This document shows, one piece after another, positions 25,070-35,524 of a stretch of DNA of 64,000 nucleotides (the stretch's first letter is position 1; every line of letters starts with the position of its first letter). The DNA comes from Arenicola marina (lineage: Eukaryota > Annelida > Polychaeta > Arenicolidae): contig OZ025263.1 of the NCBI GenBank assembly GCA_964019135.1, forward strand, positions 19,631,123-19,695,122. Direction: 5' to 3'. Both the position numbers and the translations under genes were made by a program. The notes below the pieces were generated by a model that saw only the letters and a program-made list of their open reading frames with translations, ran no database searches and was not told the origin of the DNA.

Positions 25070-28000
25070 AGACCCCTCCTCCACCCTCACCACCCCCTCC
25101 ACAAACACGCGCGCCCCTCCTCCACCCTCTTCACCCCCTCTACAAACACGCGCGCCCCTCCTCCACCCTCACCAGATGTTCTACAAACAGGCGCGCCCCA
25201 CTTCCACCATCACCGCCCCCTCTACAAACACACACCCCCCACCTCAACCCTCACCACCCCCTTTGCAAACACGCACGCCCCACCTCCACCCTCACCACAT
25301 CCTCTACAAACACGCACGCCCCACCTCCACCCTCACCACATCCTCTACAAACAGGCGCGCCCCACCTCCCCCCTCACCACATTCTCTACAAACACGCGCG
25401 CCCCACCTCCACTCTCACCACATCCTCTACAAACACGTGCGCCCCACCTCAACCCTCACCGACCCCTCTACCAACACGCACGCCCCACCTTCACCCTCAC
25501 CACCCCCTCTACAAACACGCACGCCCCACCTCAAACCTCACCACATCCTCTACAAACAGGCGCGCGACACCTCCACCCTCACCACATCCTCTACAAACAG
25601 GCGCGCCCCACCTCAACCCTCACCGCCCTCTCTACAAACACGCACGTCCCACATCAATCCTCACCCCCCGCTATAAAACATGCGCCCTCCACCTCCGCCC
25701 TCACCACATCCTCTACAAACAGGCGCGCCCCACCTCCAACCTCACCACATCCTCTACAAACAGGCGCTCCCCACCTCCACTCTCACCACATCCTCTACAA
25801 ACAGGCGCGCCCCACCTCAACCCTGACCACATCCTTTACAAACAGGCGCGCCCCACCTCCACTCTCACCACATCCTCTACAAACAGGCGCGCCCCACCTC
25901 CATCCTTACCACCCCCTCTACAAACACGCACGCCCCATCTCCACCCCCTCTACAAGCACGCGCGCCCCATCTCCACCCTTACCACCCCCTCTACAAACAC
26001 GCACGCCCCACCTCCACCCTCACCACATCCTCTACAAACAGGCGCGCCCCACCTCCACCATCACCGCCCCCTCTACAAACACACACCCCCCACCTCAACC
26101 CTCACCACCCCCTCTACAAACACGCACGCCCCACCTGCACCCTCACCACCCCCTCTACAAACACGCACGTCCCACCTCCACCCCCTCTACAAGCACGCGC
26201 GCCCCACCACCACCCTTACCACCCCCTCTACAAGCACGCGCGCTCCACCTCCACCCTTACCACCCCCTCTACAAACACGCACGCCCCACCTCCACCCTCA
26301 CCACATCCTCTACAAACACGCACGCCCCACCTCCACCATCACCGCCCCCTCTACAAACACACATCCCCCACCTCCACCATCACCGCCCCCTCTACAAACA
26401 CACACCCCCCACCTCAACCCTCACCACTCCCTGTACAAACACGCGCGCCCCTCCTCCACCCTCATCACCCCCTCTACAAACACGCGCGCCCCACATCCAC
26501 CTCCTCTACAAACACGCGCGCCCCACCTCTACCCTTACCACCCCCTCTACAAACACGCACGCCCCACCTCCACCCTCACCACATGCTGTACAAACACGCA
26601 CGCCCCACCTCCACCCTCGCCACATCCTCTACAAACACGCACGCCCCACCACCACCCTTACCACCCCGTCTACAAACACGCACGCCCCACCACCACCCTT
26701 ACCACTCCCTCTACAAACACGCGCGCCCCACCTCCACTTCCTCTGCAAACACGCGCGCCCCACCTCCAACTACTCTACAAACACGCACGCCCCACCTCCA
26801 CCCACACCACCCCCTCTACAAACACGCACGCCCCACCTCCACCCCCTATACAAACACGCGCGCCCCATCCCCACCCACACCACCCTCTCTACAAACACGC
26901 ACACCTCACATCCACCTCCTCTACAAACACGCACGCCCCACCTCTACCCACACCACCGCCTCTACAAACACGCACACCCTACCTCCACCCCCTCTACAAA
27001 CACGCGCGCCCCACCTCCACCCCCTCTACAAACACGCGTGCCCCACCTCCACTTCCTCTGCAAACACGCGCGCCCCACCTCCACCTACTCTACAAACACG
27101 CACGCCCCACCTCCACCCACACCACCCCCTCTACAAACACGCACGCCCCACATCTACCTCCTCTACAAACACGCACGCCCCACCTCCACCCACACCACCC
27201 CCTCTACAAACACGCACACCCCACCTCCACCCCCTCTACAAACACGCGCGCCCCACCTCCACCCCCTCTACAAACACGCGCGCCCCACCTCCACTTCCTC
27301 TGCAAACACGCGCGCCCCACCTCCACCCCCTCTACAAACACGCACGCCCCACCTCCACCTACTCTACAAACACGCACGCCCCACCTCCACCCACACCACC
27401 CCCTCTACAAACACGCGCGCCCCACATCCACCCCCTCTACAAACACGCGCGCCCCACCTCTACCCCCTCTACAAACACGCGCGCCCCACCTCCACTTCCT
27501 CTGCAAACACGCGCGCCCCACCTCCACCTACTCTACAAACACGCACGCCCCACTTCCACCCACACCACCCCCTCTACAAACACGCACGCCCCACCTCCAC
27601 CCCCTCTACAAACACGCGCGCTCCATCTCCACTTCCTCTGCAAACACGCGCGCCCCACCTCCACCTACTCTACAAACACGCACGCCCCACCTCCACCCAC
27701 ACCACCCCCTCTACAAACACGCACGCCCCACATCCACCCCCTATACAAACACGCACGCCCCACCTCCACCCACACCACCCCCTCTACAAACACGCACGCC
27801 CCACATCTACCTCCTCTACAAACACGCACGCCCCACCTCCACCCCCTACACAAACACGCGCGCCCCATCCCCACCCACACCACCCCCTCTACAAACACGC
27901 ACACCTCACATCCACCCCCTCTACAAACACGCACGCCCCACCTCCACCCCCTTCTACGAACACGCACGCCCCACCTCCACTCCTTCTACAAACAGGCGCG

Positions 28001-28125
28001 CCCCACCTCCACCATCACCACCCCCTATACAAACAGGCTCGCCCCACCACAACCCCCTCTACAAACAGGCGCGCCCCACCACCACCCCCTCTACAAACAC
28101 GCACGCCCCACCTCCACTCAGACTC
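25070..28125. repeat. 41-bp / 32-bp C-rich minisatellite
   Basis: This array is built on a core CTACAAACACGC[A/G]CGCCCCAC followed by a C/A-rich tail. Long units of 41 bp carry a CACCCTCACCAC tail and dominate from 25.1 to about 26.5 kb. Shorter units of 32 bp lacking nine tail bases alternate with them from about 26.5 to 28.1 kb. Both lengths equal 2 modulo 3, so all three plus-strand frames stay open and give Pro/His/Thr-rich pseudo-peptides of over 1,000 residues. There is no unique spacer between this array and the 14-bp array. It ends at about 28,125 in ordinary sequence. Confidence 0.95.
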
Positions 28126-29756
28126 ACAGTGCTTTGAGATCCCGCGATGTGACACCTAAAGCCACCCCCCCCCCCACTCCCCACTGCGGCATTTGTGTTT
28201 AGGGCGTCGTCGACGCGAATTGTTGTTACTTCTCTCAGAGCACGTAATTAAAACGGAAGACGGTGTTTTTGCATTGGAAAAAGAGTCCTTTACGAGGCTG
28301 AGCTCCCAGACATTTTAAAGTGGAATGTTTCCTCCAGTGTTAACCCTTAAGTGTTAAGTTCATATCCTTAAGGGTTAAGTCCATAACCCCTTCCTTTCAT
28401 ATAATGAATAACATAAAGTTTTATCTCGACACGCTACATAACGTCCATTGTGTTTCAAATTCCTACCTCTTCTGGTCAGGTTTTCTACAAAAAGAATAAC
28501 CTTAGTCCCAGTCCATGGCTTTCACAAAGTAATATTAGTTATTTCTTGTTGCCATACATTTCATTACTATATGGCTCTGGGTTATGTCAGTCATGAAAAG
28601 GGAAACTCACAAAAGGAAAGCCAGCCCCTACAGTTTTAGGCCTTTAGTGCATACTACATGGGCTCCCCTGGGCCAAGGAACCTACGTCACGATGCCGCAT
28701 GAACGAACGAAACAAGCGCCAAGTACAGGCTCCAGAAAATATTTTGTGTTCATTTTCACTATGTATATCGTCGCTTTCGCTATCCGGAAAGATCACACCT
28801 GAAAGAGGGAAACCAGTCTGTATCGTTACCATATAATATTCTTACGTTTTTGGTGTTTGTTGCAAATATGGGACACCGAGTAATTCGGTTTTCTATGATA
28901 GGAAAAGTACATAAATGATTCTGTCTTAAGATCAAATTTGTAGGTTGACCATGAACTCTGTTCCTTTATGTTTATGGCCAGTTATTTCCACTTTCAAGTC
29001 TTAGTAAGTGGAACTCATTTACGTTCCAGAATATGTAGGCATCACTTCCGCTCTCCTGAAAGACCAAACTTCAACAAGGGAATCGATGGGCCGACGTGGC
29101 CGCCAAAACAATTTTGACTTAAAATTTAAGTAAAATAGACAATCTATGTGTACAATAAAGTAACGAACGAGTCAACGAGGACTTGGAGTGGTAAGGCTAC
29201 ATGTCGTTTTATATACTTTCATTTGACTAATGATCGAAGTGCTAATCAATCGAAACTTCTTTTAAACCAACGAGAGAAAACCATATGAAGTAATACAGGT
29301 TTTTAATTTCACCTTAACCCAAATCATACAGTGACCCGCACACAGGAGTCCAGTCCAAGCATAACGTGGTTTTCTAAGGCTGCAAGCCCCAGGAGGGGGG
29401 GATAAACCAATGACGGGGGGGGGGGGCACTACATTAGTACAGTGGTGAGGGTGTGCCCCCCATGCCATAGAGGACATATGGAGAGCAAGAGTAAAGTGGG
29501 ATATTTTGTGGTCATCGAGAGAGACATTTTTGGTTAAAAAGGGTTTCCAAAATAGACACTGACGGTCATTGCGATGTATATGGAGGTTAATTATTTGAAC
29601 ATTTTCGATATCAACTTGAATATATAGTCAAGAGCTGCAATTTTGATAAACATTCATTCTCAGATGGTAACATCGAGAGAATGTGACATCTCTGTTCCGA
29701 GGAGTGAGAGGGTCATTTGGGCGGCACATACATATATACCTAACTAAATGTAGTGA
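28126..29756. other. Unique spacer, no gene recognised
   Basis: This is ordinary mixed-composition sequence between two arrays. It contains a C11 run near 28,167, two AAGGGTTAA-type motifs near 28,344-28,378, and a G-rich patch (29,394-29,427) with a G10 run. Open frames are at most 72 codons and none resembles a known protein. I see no RNA gene or transposon end. Confidence 0.6.
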
Positions 29757-32376
29757 CCCCCTCCCCCCCTCCCCCAGCGACGCCCGGGGACGCCAGTGCG
29801 CGGTGTGCTTGATGCAGCCCCCCCCCCCCCCCCCCGACGCCCGGGGACGCCAGTGCGCGGTGTGCTTGATACCGCCCCCCCCCCCGACGCCCGGGGACGC
29901 CAGTGCGCGGTGTGCTTGATGCCGCCCCCCCCCCCGACGCCCGGGGACGCCAGTGCGCGGTGTGCTTGATGCCGCCCCCCCCCCCCCGACGCCCGGGGAC
30001 GCCAGTGCGCGGTGTGCTTGATGCCCCCCCCCCCGACGCCTGGGGACGCCAGTGCGCGGTGTGCTTGATGCCGCCCCCCCCCCCCCACGCCCGGGGACGC
30101 CAGTGCGCGGTGTGCTTGATGCCGCCCCCCCCCCCCCGACGCCCGGGGACGCCAGTGCGCGGTGTGCTTGATGCCGCCCCCCCCCCCGACGCCCGGGGAC
30201 GCCAGTGCGCGGTGTGTTTGATGTCGCCCGCCCCCCGACGCCCGGGGACGCCAGTGCGCGGTGTGCTTGATGTCGCCCCCCCCCCCCGACGCCCGGGGAC
30301 GCCAGTGCGCGGTGTGCTTGATGCCCCCCCCCCCCCGACGCCCGGGGACGCCAGTGCGCGGTGTGCTTGATGCCGCCCCCCCCCCCCGACGCCCGGGGAC
30401 GCCAGTGCGCGGTGTGCTTGATGCCGCCCCCCCCCCCCCGACGCCCGGGGACGCCAGTGCGCGGTGTGCTTGATGTCGCCCCCCCCCCCCCCGACGCCCG
30501 GGGACGCCAGTGCGCGGTGTGCTTGATGCCGCCCCCCCCCCCCCGACGCCCGGGGACGCCAGTGCGCGGTGTGCTTGATGCCGCCCCCCCCCCGACGCCC
30601 GGGGACGCCAGTGCGCGGTGTGCTTGATGTCGCCCGCCCCCCGACGCCTGGGGACGCCAGTGCGCGGTGTGCTTGATGCCGCCCCCCCCCCCCCGACGCC
30701 CGGGGACGCCAGTGCGCGGTGTGCTTGACTCCGCCCCCCCCCCCCGACGCCTGGGGACGCCAGTGCGCGGTGTGCTTGATGCCGCCCCCCCCCCCGACGC
30801 CCGGGGACGCCAGTGCGCGGTGTGCTTGATACCGCCCTCCCCCCCCCCGACGCCCGGGGACGCCAGTGCGCGGTGTGCTTGATGCCGCCCCCCCCCCGAC
30901 GCCCGGGGACGCCAGTGCGCGGTGTGCTTGATGCCGCCCCCCCCCCCCCGACGCCCGGAGACGCCAGTGCGCGGTGTGCTTGATGCCGCCCCCCCCCCCC
31001 CCCCCGACGCCCGGGGACACCAGTGCGCGGTGTGCTTGATGTCGCCCGCCCCCCGACGCCCGGGGACGCCAGTGCGCGGTGTGCTTGATGTCGCCCCCCC
31101 CCCCCCCCGACGCCCGGGGACGCCAGTGCGCGGTGTGCTTGATGCCCCCCCCCCCCCCCCGACGCCCGGGGACGCCAGTGCGCGGTGTGCTTGATGTCGC
31201 CCCCCCCCGACGCCCGGGGGACGCCAGTGCGCGGTGTGCTTGATGCCCCCCCCCCCGACGCCCGGGGACGCCAGGTGCGCGGTGTGCTTGATGCCGCCCC
31301 CCCCCCGACGCCTGGGGACGCCAGTGCGCGGTGTGCTTGATGCCCCCCCCCCCGACGCCCGGGGACGCCAGTGCGCGGTGTGCTTGATGCCGCCCCCCCC
31401 CCCGATGCCCGGGGACGCCAGTGCGCGGTGTGCTTGATGCCGCCCCCCCCCCCCGACGCCCGGGGACGCCAGTGCGCGGTGTGCTTGATGCGGCCCCCCC
31501 CCCGTCGCCCGGGGACGCCAGTGCGCGGTGTGCTTGATGCCTCCCCCCCCCCCCACGCCCGGGGACGCCAGTGCGCGGTGTGCTTGATGCCGCCCCCCCC
31601 CCCCGACGCCCGGGACGCCAGTGCGCGGTGTGCTTGATGTCGCCCCCCCCCCCCGACGCCCGGGGACGCCAGTGCGCGGTGTGCTTGATGCCCCCCCCCC
31701 CCGACGCCCGGGGACGCCACTGCGCGGTGTGCTTGATGTCGCCCCCCCCCCCCCCCCGACGCCCGGGGACGCCAGTGCGCGGTGTGCTTGATGCCCCCCC
31801 CCCCCCGACGCCCGGGGACGCCAGTGCGCGGTGTGCTTGATGTCGCCCCCCCCCCCCCCCGACGCCCGGGGACGCCAGTGCGCGGTGTGCTTGATGCCGC
31901 CCCCCCCCCCGACGCCCGGGCACGCCAGTGCGCGGTGTGCTTGACTCCGCCCCCCCCCCCGACGCCCGTTGACGCCACTGCGCGGTGTGCTTGATGTCGC
32001 CCCCCCCCCCCGACGCCCGGGGACGCCAGTGCGCGGTGTGCTTGATGCCGCCCCCCACCCCGACGCCCGGGGACGCCAGTGCGCGGTGTGCTTGATGCCG
32101 CCCCCCCCCCCCCCCCGACGCCCGGGCACGCCAGTGCGCGGTGTGCTTGATGCCGCCCCCCACCCCGACGCCCGGGGACGCCAGTGCGCGGTGTGCTTGA
32201 CTCCGCCCCCTCCCCCCGACGCCCGGGGACGCCAGTGCGCGGTGTGCTTGATGTCGCCCCCCCCCCCCGACGCCCGGGGACGCCAGTGCGCGGTGTGCTT
32301 GATGCCGCCCCCCCCCGACGCCCGGGGACGCCAGTGCGCGGTGTGCTTGATGCCGCCCCCCCCCCCCGACGCCCGC
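29757..32376. repeat. ~52-bp minisatellite with variable poly-C tract
   Basis: About 50 tandem copies of a unit combine a conserved segment (GACGCCCGGGGACGCCAGTG, then CGCGGTGTGCTTGATG) with a poly-C tract of about 8 to 18 bases. Tract length is the main variable; the conserved segment changes little, with occasional CTTGACTCC, CTTGATACC and CCTGGGG variants. The unit is CpG-rich and contains a CCCGGG site. On the minus strand the evenly spaced G-runs give glycine/alanine-rich open frames of up to 924 codons, which are repeat artefacts. The last copy ends at about 32,376. Confidence 0.96.
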
Positions 32377-32506
32377 TTAAAGCCATAGTCCATTTGCCCC
32401 ATGTCAGCCTACTACTGTGGCCCTTTCATGTTATTTTTTCTTTCTTTCTTTTTGCTTGTATCTGTATAGATCTATTTGTGAAGTTCTATTTTATGTTAGC
32501 ATATAA

Positions 32507-32930
32507 GCGGAATCGCGATTGGGTTGGGAAACTAGAGATGCCAAGTACGGTTGACAGACACCATTAACCATTTTGTACAACATCCACAGGCTAAAGTAAT
32601 TGTGTCCAAGCGCAAGTTTCTCCACACCAACCTCCTCTAATAGTTGGCTGTGTGACGTGCAACTGCAGCCCCCGCTGATGGCTAGTAGGTCCTTTCGTAC
32701 CCTTTCAAGGCCCTATGTCTGGGTTTTAGTTAGATTACCGTGATAAACTGCAGTTCCATATTCAAGAATCGGTCTTATATCACTTTTTTGATAGACAGGT
32801 AACTTAGTTTGTCTACCAATTGTTTTTGGGTGTCGTCTTAACAGTGATACAGGTTTACCGGCTTTCTCGATCAAAAATGTCGCGTATGCGCTTCTCAACT
32901 CACTTGGTAACGTGAAACCTAAATGGCAAT
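32507..32930 (-). mobile_element. LINE (non-LTR) reverse transcriptase, C-terminal part
   Basis: Read on the minus strand, this encodes the thumb and C-terminal part of a LINE reverse transcriptase. It has HLGFTLPSELR at the upstream edge, then AGKPVSLLRRH, RQTKLPVYQ, RPILEYG and HGNLTKTQ, and further down GLERVRKDLLAISGG, LEEVGVEKLALGHNYFSL and MLYKMVNGVC. This is the standard order in CR1/Jockey-like LINEs. The copy is decayed: an in-frame TAG follows NLTKTQT. At 32,931 it is cut by a DNA transposon; its upstream half resumes on the same strand at 39,082. Family assignment below clade level is not possible by eye. Confidence 0.85.
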
Positions 32931-33715
32931 AGGGCTGTACAGTTCTCGCGGGTTCTATTTCCGGTTTGGGTCTTTTGAGGACCAACAAAAAACACGTGCT
33001 CTTACAACGAGTGCGCATCACGCTGGTGCCTTGCTGCAACTGCGTGACGCGCACTCATTGTAGTCAATGTTTTAGCGTTGGGAACCGGCCAGCTGCGCGG
33101 TTTGGGCGTAAAGAATCGAGTGGGTGTGAAATTATTTTTTGTTTCCTTTGGTCCAGGCATTGTTTACTATAAAATCATAATATAGTTAAAGATAAGACAT
33201 GTATCTCTCTATAATGCATGTGGTCCGTTCGATGAGACTGTTGGAAGCGTTGTATTTTGAGCCAAATCATCGATGTTCACAGTTCTACGACAAACGGAGC
33301 CAACCTGCTCAGTCCATATAAGGAGCGTTGTTACGTAACCATAGATACCGCGCGCAGACACGCGCGTCATGATGATTATTACGTCATACGACATGGAAAA
33401 CCCCGCGCAGCACATTAGATCGCCTGACGCTGACAGTCACTCATGAGACAACCGCATTCTGGTTTATCAACTGCCTAACCGCTCATACATTACATAAATC
33501 TACTCGGATGGTTATAATTCGGATATGCCTAGAACTTCAGTGGTTAGTTGTTCTTCCAAGGACAGCTTTAGCCGATCTTGTGTGTGAGGCGAGTGAAGGC
33601 AAACAACCGGAAGGTAGGTGGTACCTAGAGGCCGTTGATGCTAAGCATTGACGCAGAGCATAGGTATCCCGTCTCGTGGGGTCTCGATAAGATCCCGAAG
33701 TGACTGTACAGCCCT
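32931..33715. mobile_element. Short non-autonomous DNA transposon (copy A), AT target duplication
   Basis: Both ends carry the inverted repeat AGGGCTGTACAGT, and an AT dinucleotide flanks each side (32,929-32,930 and 33,716-33,717). The first ~80 bp match the left end of the neighbouring large element (from 33,724), and the last ~340 bp (from about 33,374) match that element's right end. The ~360-bp interior is different and contains a hairpin at about 33,009-33,058 (GAGTGCGCATCACG paired with CGTGACGCGCACTC). There is no coding capacity. It looks like an internally deleted or replaced derivative of the large element. An AT duplication with a short GGGC-type terminus fits, from memory, the ISL2EU branch of PIF/Harbinger-like transposons; that assignment is inference. 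Confidence 0.8.
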
Positions 33716-34032
33716 ATGGGTATAGGGCTGTACAGTTCTCGCGGGTTCTATTTCCGGTTTAGGCCTTGTGGGGACCAACAAAAAAACACGTGCTCTTAGA
33801 ACGAGGTTATTTCTTAGATAAATAATAAACAGCTACAAATACTTTGTGCCTTGTACCACAAGATTTTCTTTCCGTTACAAAGTGCTCAGATAAGCTAGAT
33901 TTTCATAGATTGGGTGCTTGCTTGTTAGTGAGGTGTAGGTTGCATGGTTGCACTATGATATGGTTGCACCTGAATAACTTAGTACGTTGTGCAAAGAAAA
34001 GACCTAAGATTTCATTGATTCAGCAGCATTCA

Positions 34033-34038
34033 TTTATT
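34033..34038 (-). terminator. Candidate polyadenylation signal for the PHD-OTU gene
   Basis: AATAAA on the minus strand (TTTATT on the plus strand) lies about 105 bp downstream of the stop codon of the C-terminal frame. Position and orientation suit the transcript's 3' end. The motif is short and common in A/T-rich sequence, so this rests on placement alone. Confidence 0.45.
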
Positions 34039-34144
34039 GCTTAAAGAAATAAGGCCTATATACATATCCAAACATATAAAACATTGAGCAATTGAAGCTG
34101 GATGCAGCTGTGGCCTGTCTGTTGTTTTCGCGCAAACACAGCTA

Positions 34145-34438
34145 TCACACGACCGAATAACAGAACCGCTGGATATCCTGCATTTGGGCGTCCGTGTAGA
34201 GTATGACAGATGGGACCATGCTCTGTCCAAAACACACGCGTCTAACAAAGGGGTCCCCTCCCCTCGCACGTACGGTGAGATCTTCAGCCTGACCGGTGAG
34301 CATCGCCATCACATCAGCAATTGGTAGAAATTTACCGCCAGGAATATCCAACCCGCCGTCAGCTATTACTGACTCGTTCACGTTGATGGAGATGTCCATT
34401 GATGGAGATGATGACGTTGAGTGAGTGGGTGGACTCAA
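34145..34438 (-). CDS. Probable C-terminal continuation of the PHD-OTU gene in another frame
   Basis: This open frame overlaps the last 80 bases of the PHD-OTU frame and runs 98 codons to a TGA at about 34,142-34,144. Its sequence looks protein-like (GGLDIPGGKFLPIADVMAML, later PSVILYTDAQMQDIQRFCYS), whereas the tail of the main frame after the OTU domain is low-complexity Ser/Pro. A frameshift near the six-base C/G run at about 34,440-34,445, or a short intron, would join them; I cannot decide which. There is no ATG at its beginning, so it is unlikely to be a separate gene. Confidence 0.5.
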   Translation of the reverse strand: MSPPTHSTSSSPSMDISINVNESVIADGGLDIPGGKFLPIADVMAMLTGQAEDLTVRARGGDPFVRRVCFGQSMVPSVILYTDAQMQDIQRFCYSVV

Positions 34439-35450
34439 CGGGGGGAGTTGAGCTCCGGCTGAGCGGGGGTGAAGCGGCGGGTGGTTGAAGATCAGGCCAA
34501 TCTTCCGTTAGGTCCGCTTCTACTGGTTCCGCACAGCTGGCACTGCGCTCGTGTAGTACCGCAAAGTGGTTAGACCTAAAGTCTTTTAGGCCCCGAGGAA
34601 CATGCGTCTGCATCCACATCAGAGTGACAGAAGGCAAGGCTGATGTCTTGACGCCTCGTCCACACACCTTTCTTGTCAATGGTCCAGCGCGAAACTCGTT
34701 GCTAATCACAGGAGGGCAGTATGACTGTACAGCAACACCAAGCGCAGCACTGGCAGCATACACGTGCAGTAATTCCGACCAGGAACCAGGCTTGGCAGCA
34801 GCCAAAAGTAAATTGCTGTATGGATCGCAAACGATGGTGGGATCGCAAATCAAATCCTTGTATTGGGGCAGCTGGTAGTCGTAGAACTCTCGGTTTTGCG
34901 CTATTTCCAGCGCTGTGATCAAGCGGATGAACAGATGCTGGTCTTCGTGTCCCAACATGCCGCGTGAAATAGCTCGATAAAGACAATTGCCATCGCCAAC
35001 AACCAGAAGTGGTTCATAATCCGCCAATATTATTGGCTGCAGTTTCTGTAAGATTTGCGCAGAGACGGCATCGAGGTGGCCACAATCCATAGGAGTTGAT
35101 GCAGAAGGTGGCATGGTAACGTTATACGTCCGCAGCAGCAACATTTCAGACTCCACAGTCCTCTTCAGCAAGTCAGGTGATGCATGTAGCTCACTATGAA
35201 TTCGTGACAAGGCAGACTCGCAGTCATATAAACCAGCACTGTTGAAGGCACACTCGTGACACCTAAAGTTTAAGTCATTTTCTTCATCTCCCCAGCATTG
35301 CAACAACTGTGTGGTCATAGGGACACAGCGCCTGTGAATCCAGTGCTGGCATTGTGAACATCCAATACTGTCCTGACCGCATCTGGCAGCACAGACACCA
35401 CATGGATACAACGGACCACGCTGTCGCTTTCTTTTGAATTCCATGTTCAT
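34359..35450 (-). CDS. PHD-finger plus OTU-domain (vertnin-OTU-like) cysteine protease protein
   Basis: This is a single open frame of 363 residues. Residues 17-67 form a PHD zinc finger with the Cys4-His-Cys3 pattern (C17, C20, C31, C34, H39, C42, C64, C67). Residues about 145-300 form an OTU domain: VVGDGNCLYRAIS supplies the catalytic D153-G-N-C156 signature, GSWSELLHVYAASAALGVAV is the usual central helix/strand, and NHFAVL provides the expected histidine (H295). OTU proteins are deubiquitinases, and PHD fingers bind histone tails or mediate protein contacts. An OTU domain of this type occurs in vertnin and many invertebrate proteins of unknown role. The first ATG in frame was taken as the start. 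All expected catalytic residues are present, so enzyme activity is possible. The gene lies wholly inside transposon B. It could be the element's own protein or a captured host gene. Confidence 0.82.
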   Translation of the reverse strand: MNMEFKRKRQRGPLYPCGVCAARCGQDSIGCSQCQHWIHRRCVPMTTQLLQCWGDEENDLNFRCHECAFNSAGLYDCESALSRIHSELHASPDLLKRTVESEMLLLRTYNVTMPPSASTPMDCGHLDAVSAQILQKLQPIILADYEPLLVVGDGNCLYRAISRGMLGHEDQHLFIRLITALEIAQNREFYDYQLPQYKDLICDPTIVCDPYSNLLLAAAKPGSWSELLHVYAASAALGVAVQSYCPPVISNEFRAGPLTRKVCGRGVKTSALPSVTLMWMQTHVPRGLKDFRSNHFAVLHERSASCAEPVEADLTEDWPDLQPPAASPPLSRSSTPPVESTHSLNVIISINGHLHQRERVSNS

Positions 35451-35524
35451 TCGAATGCCACAATACGATTAATAAACCTTCCCAGCAGGATCTCTCTTTC
35501 ATACCCTAGTTCCCTGGTGTATTT

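Larger units (their letters stand above)
1..25075. repeat. 14-bp minisatellite/satellite array (GAGGTACAGGCCCC family)
   Basis: The whole stretch is a head-to-tail array of a 14-bp unit with consensus GAGGTACAGGCCCC, roughly 1,790 copies. Common variants end GGGCCC, GACCCC or GGCCCT, or read GGTAAAGG, GGTGCAGG or GATACAGG. Fourteen is not a multiple of three, so three units make a 42-bp, 14-codon cycle and the same 14-residue peptide appears in every frame. On the minus strand it is GLYLGACTSGPVPR-like and on the plus strand EVQAPRYRPRGTGP-like. This explains open frames of more than 1,000 codons without any gene. The array is cut by the left window edge and passes directly into the next array near 25,070. 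Confidence 0.97.

Noticed and set aside
24521-28159. Pro/His/Thr-rich open frames of over 1,000 codons, mucin- or extensin-like at first sight
   Set aside because: All three plus frames are open across the 41/32-bp array because both unit lengths equal 2 modulo 3; none continues into unique coding sequence.
29628-32402. 924-codon glycine/arginine-rich frame on the minus strand
   Set aside because: Produced by the poly-C minisatellite; frame length depends on poly-C tract lengths, and a second minus frame is equally open.
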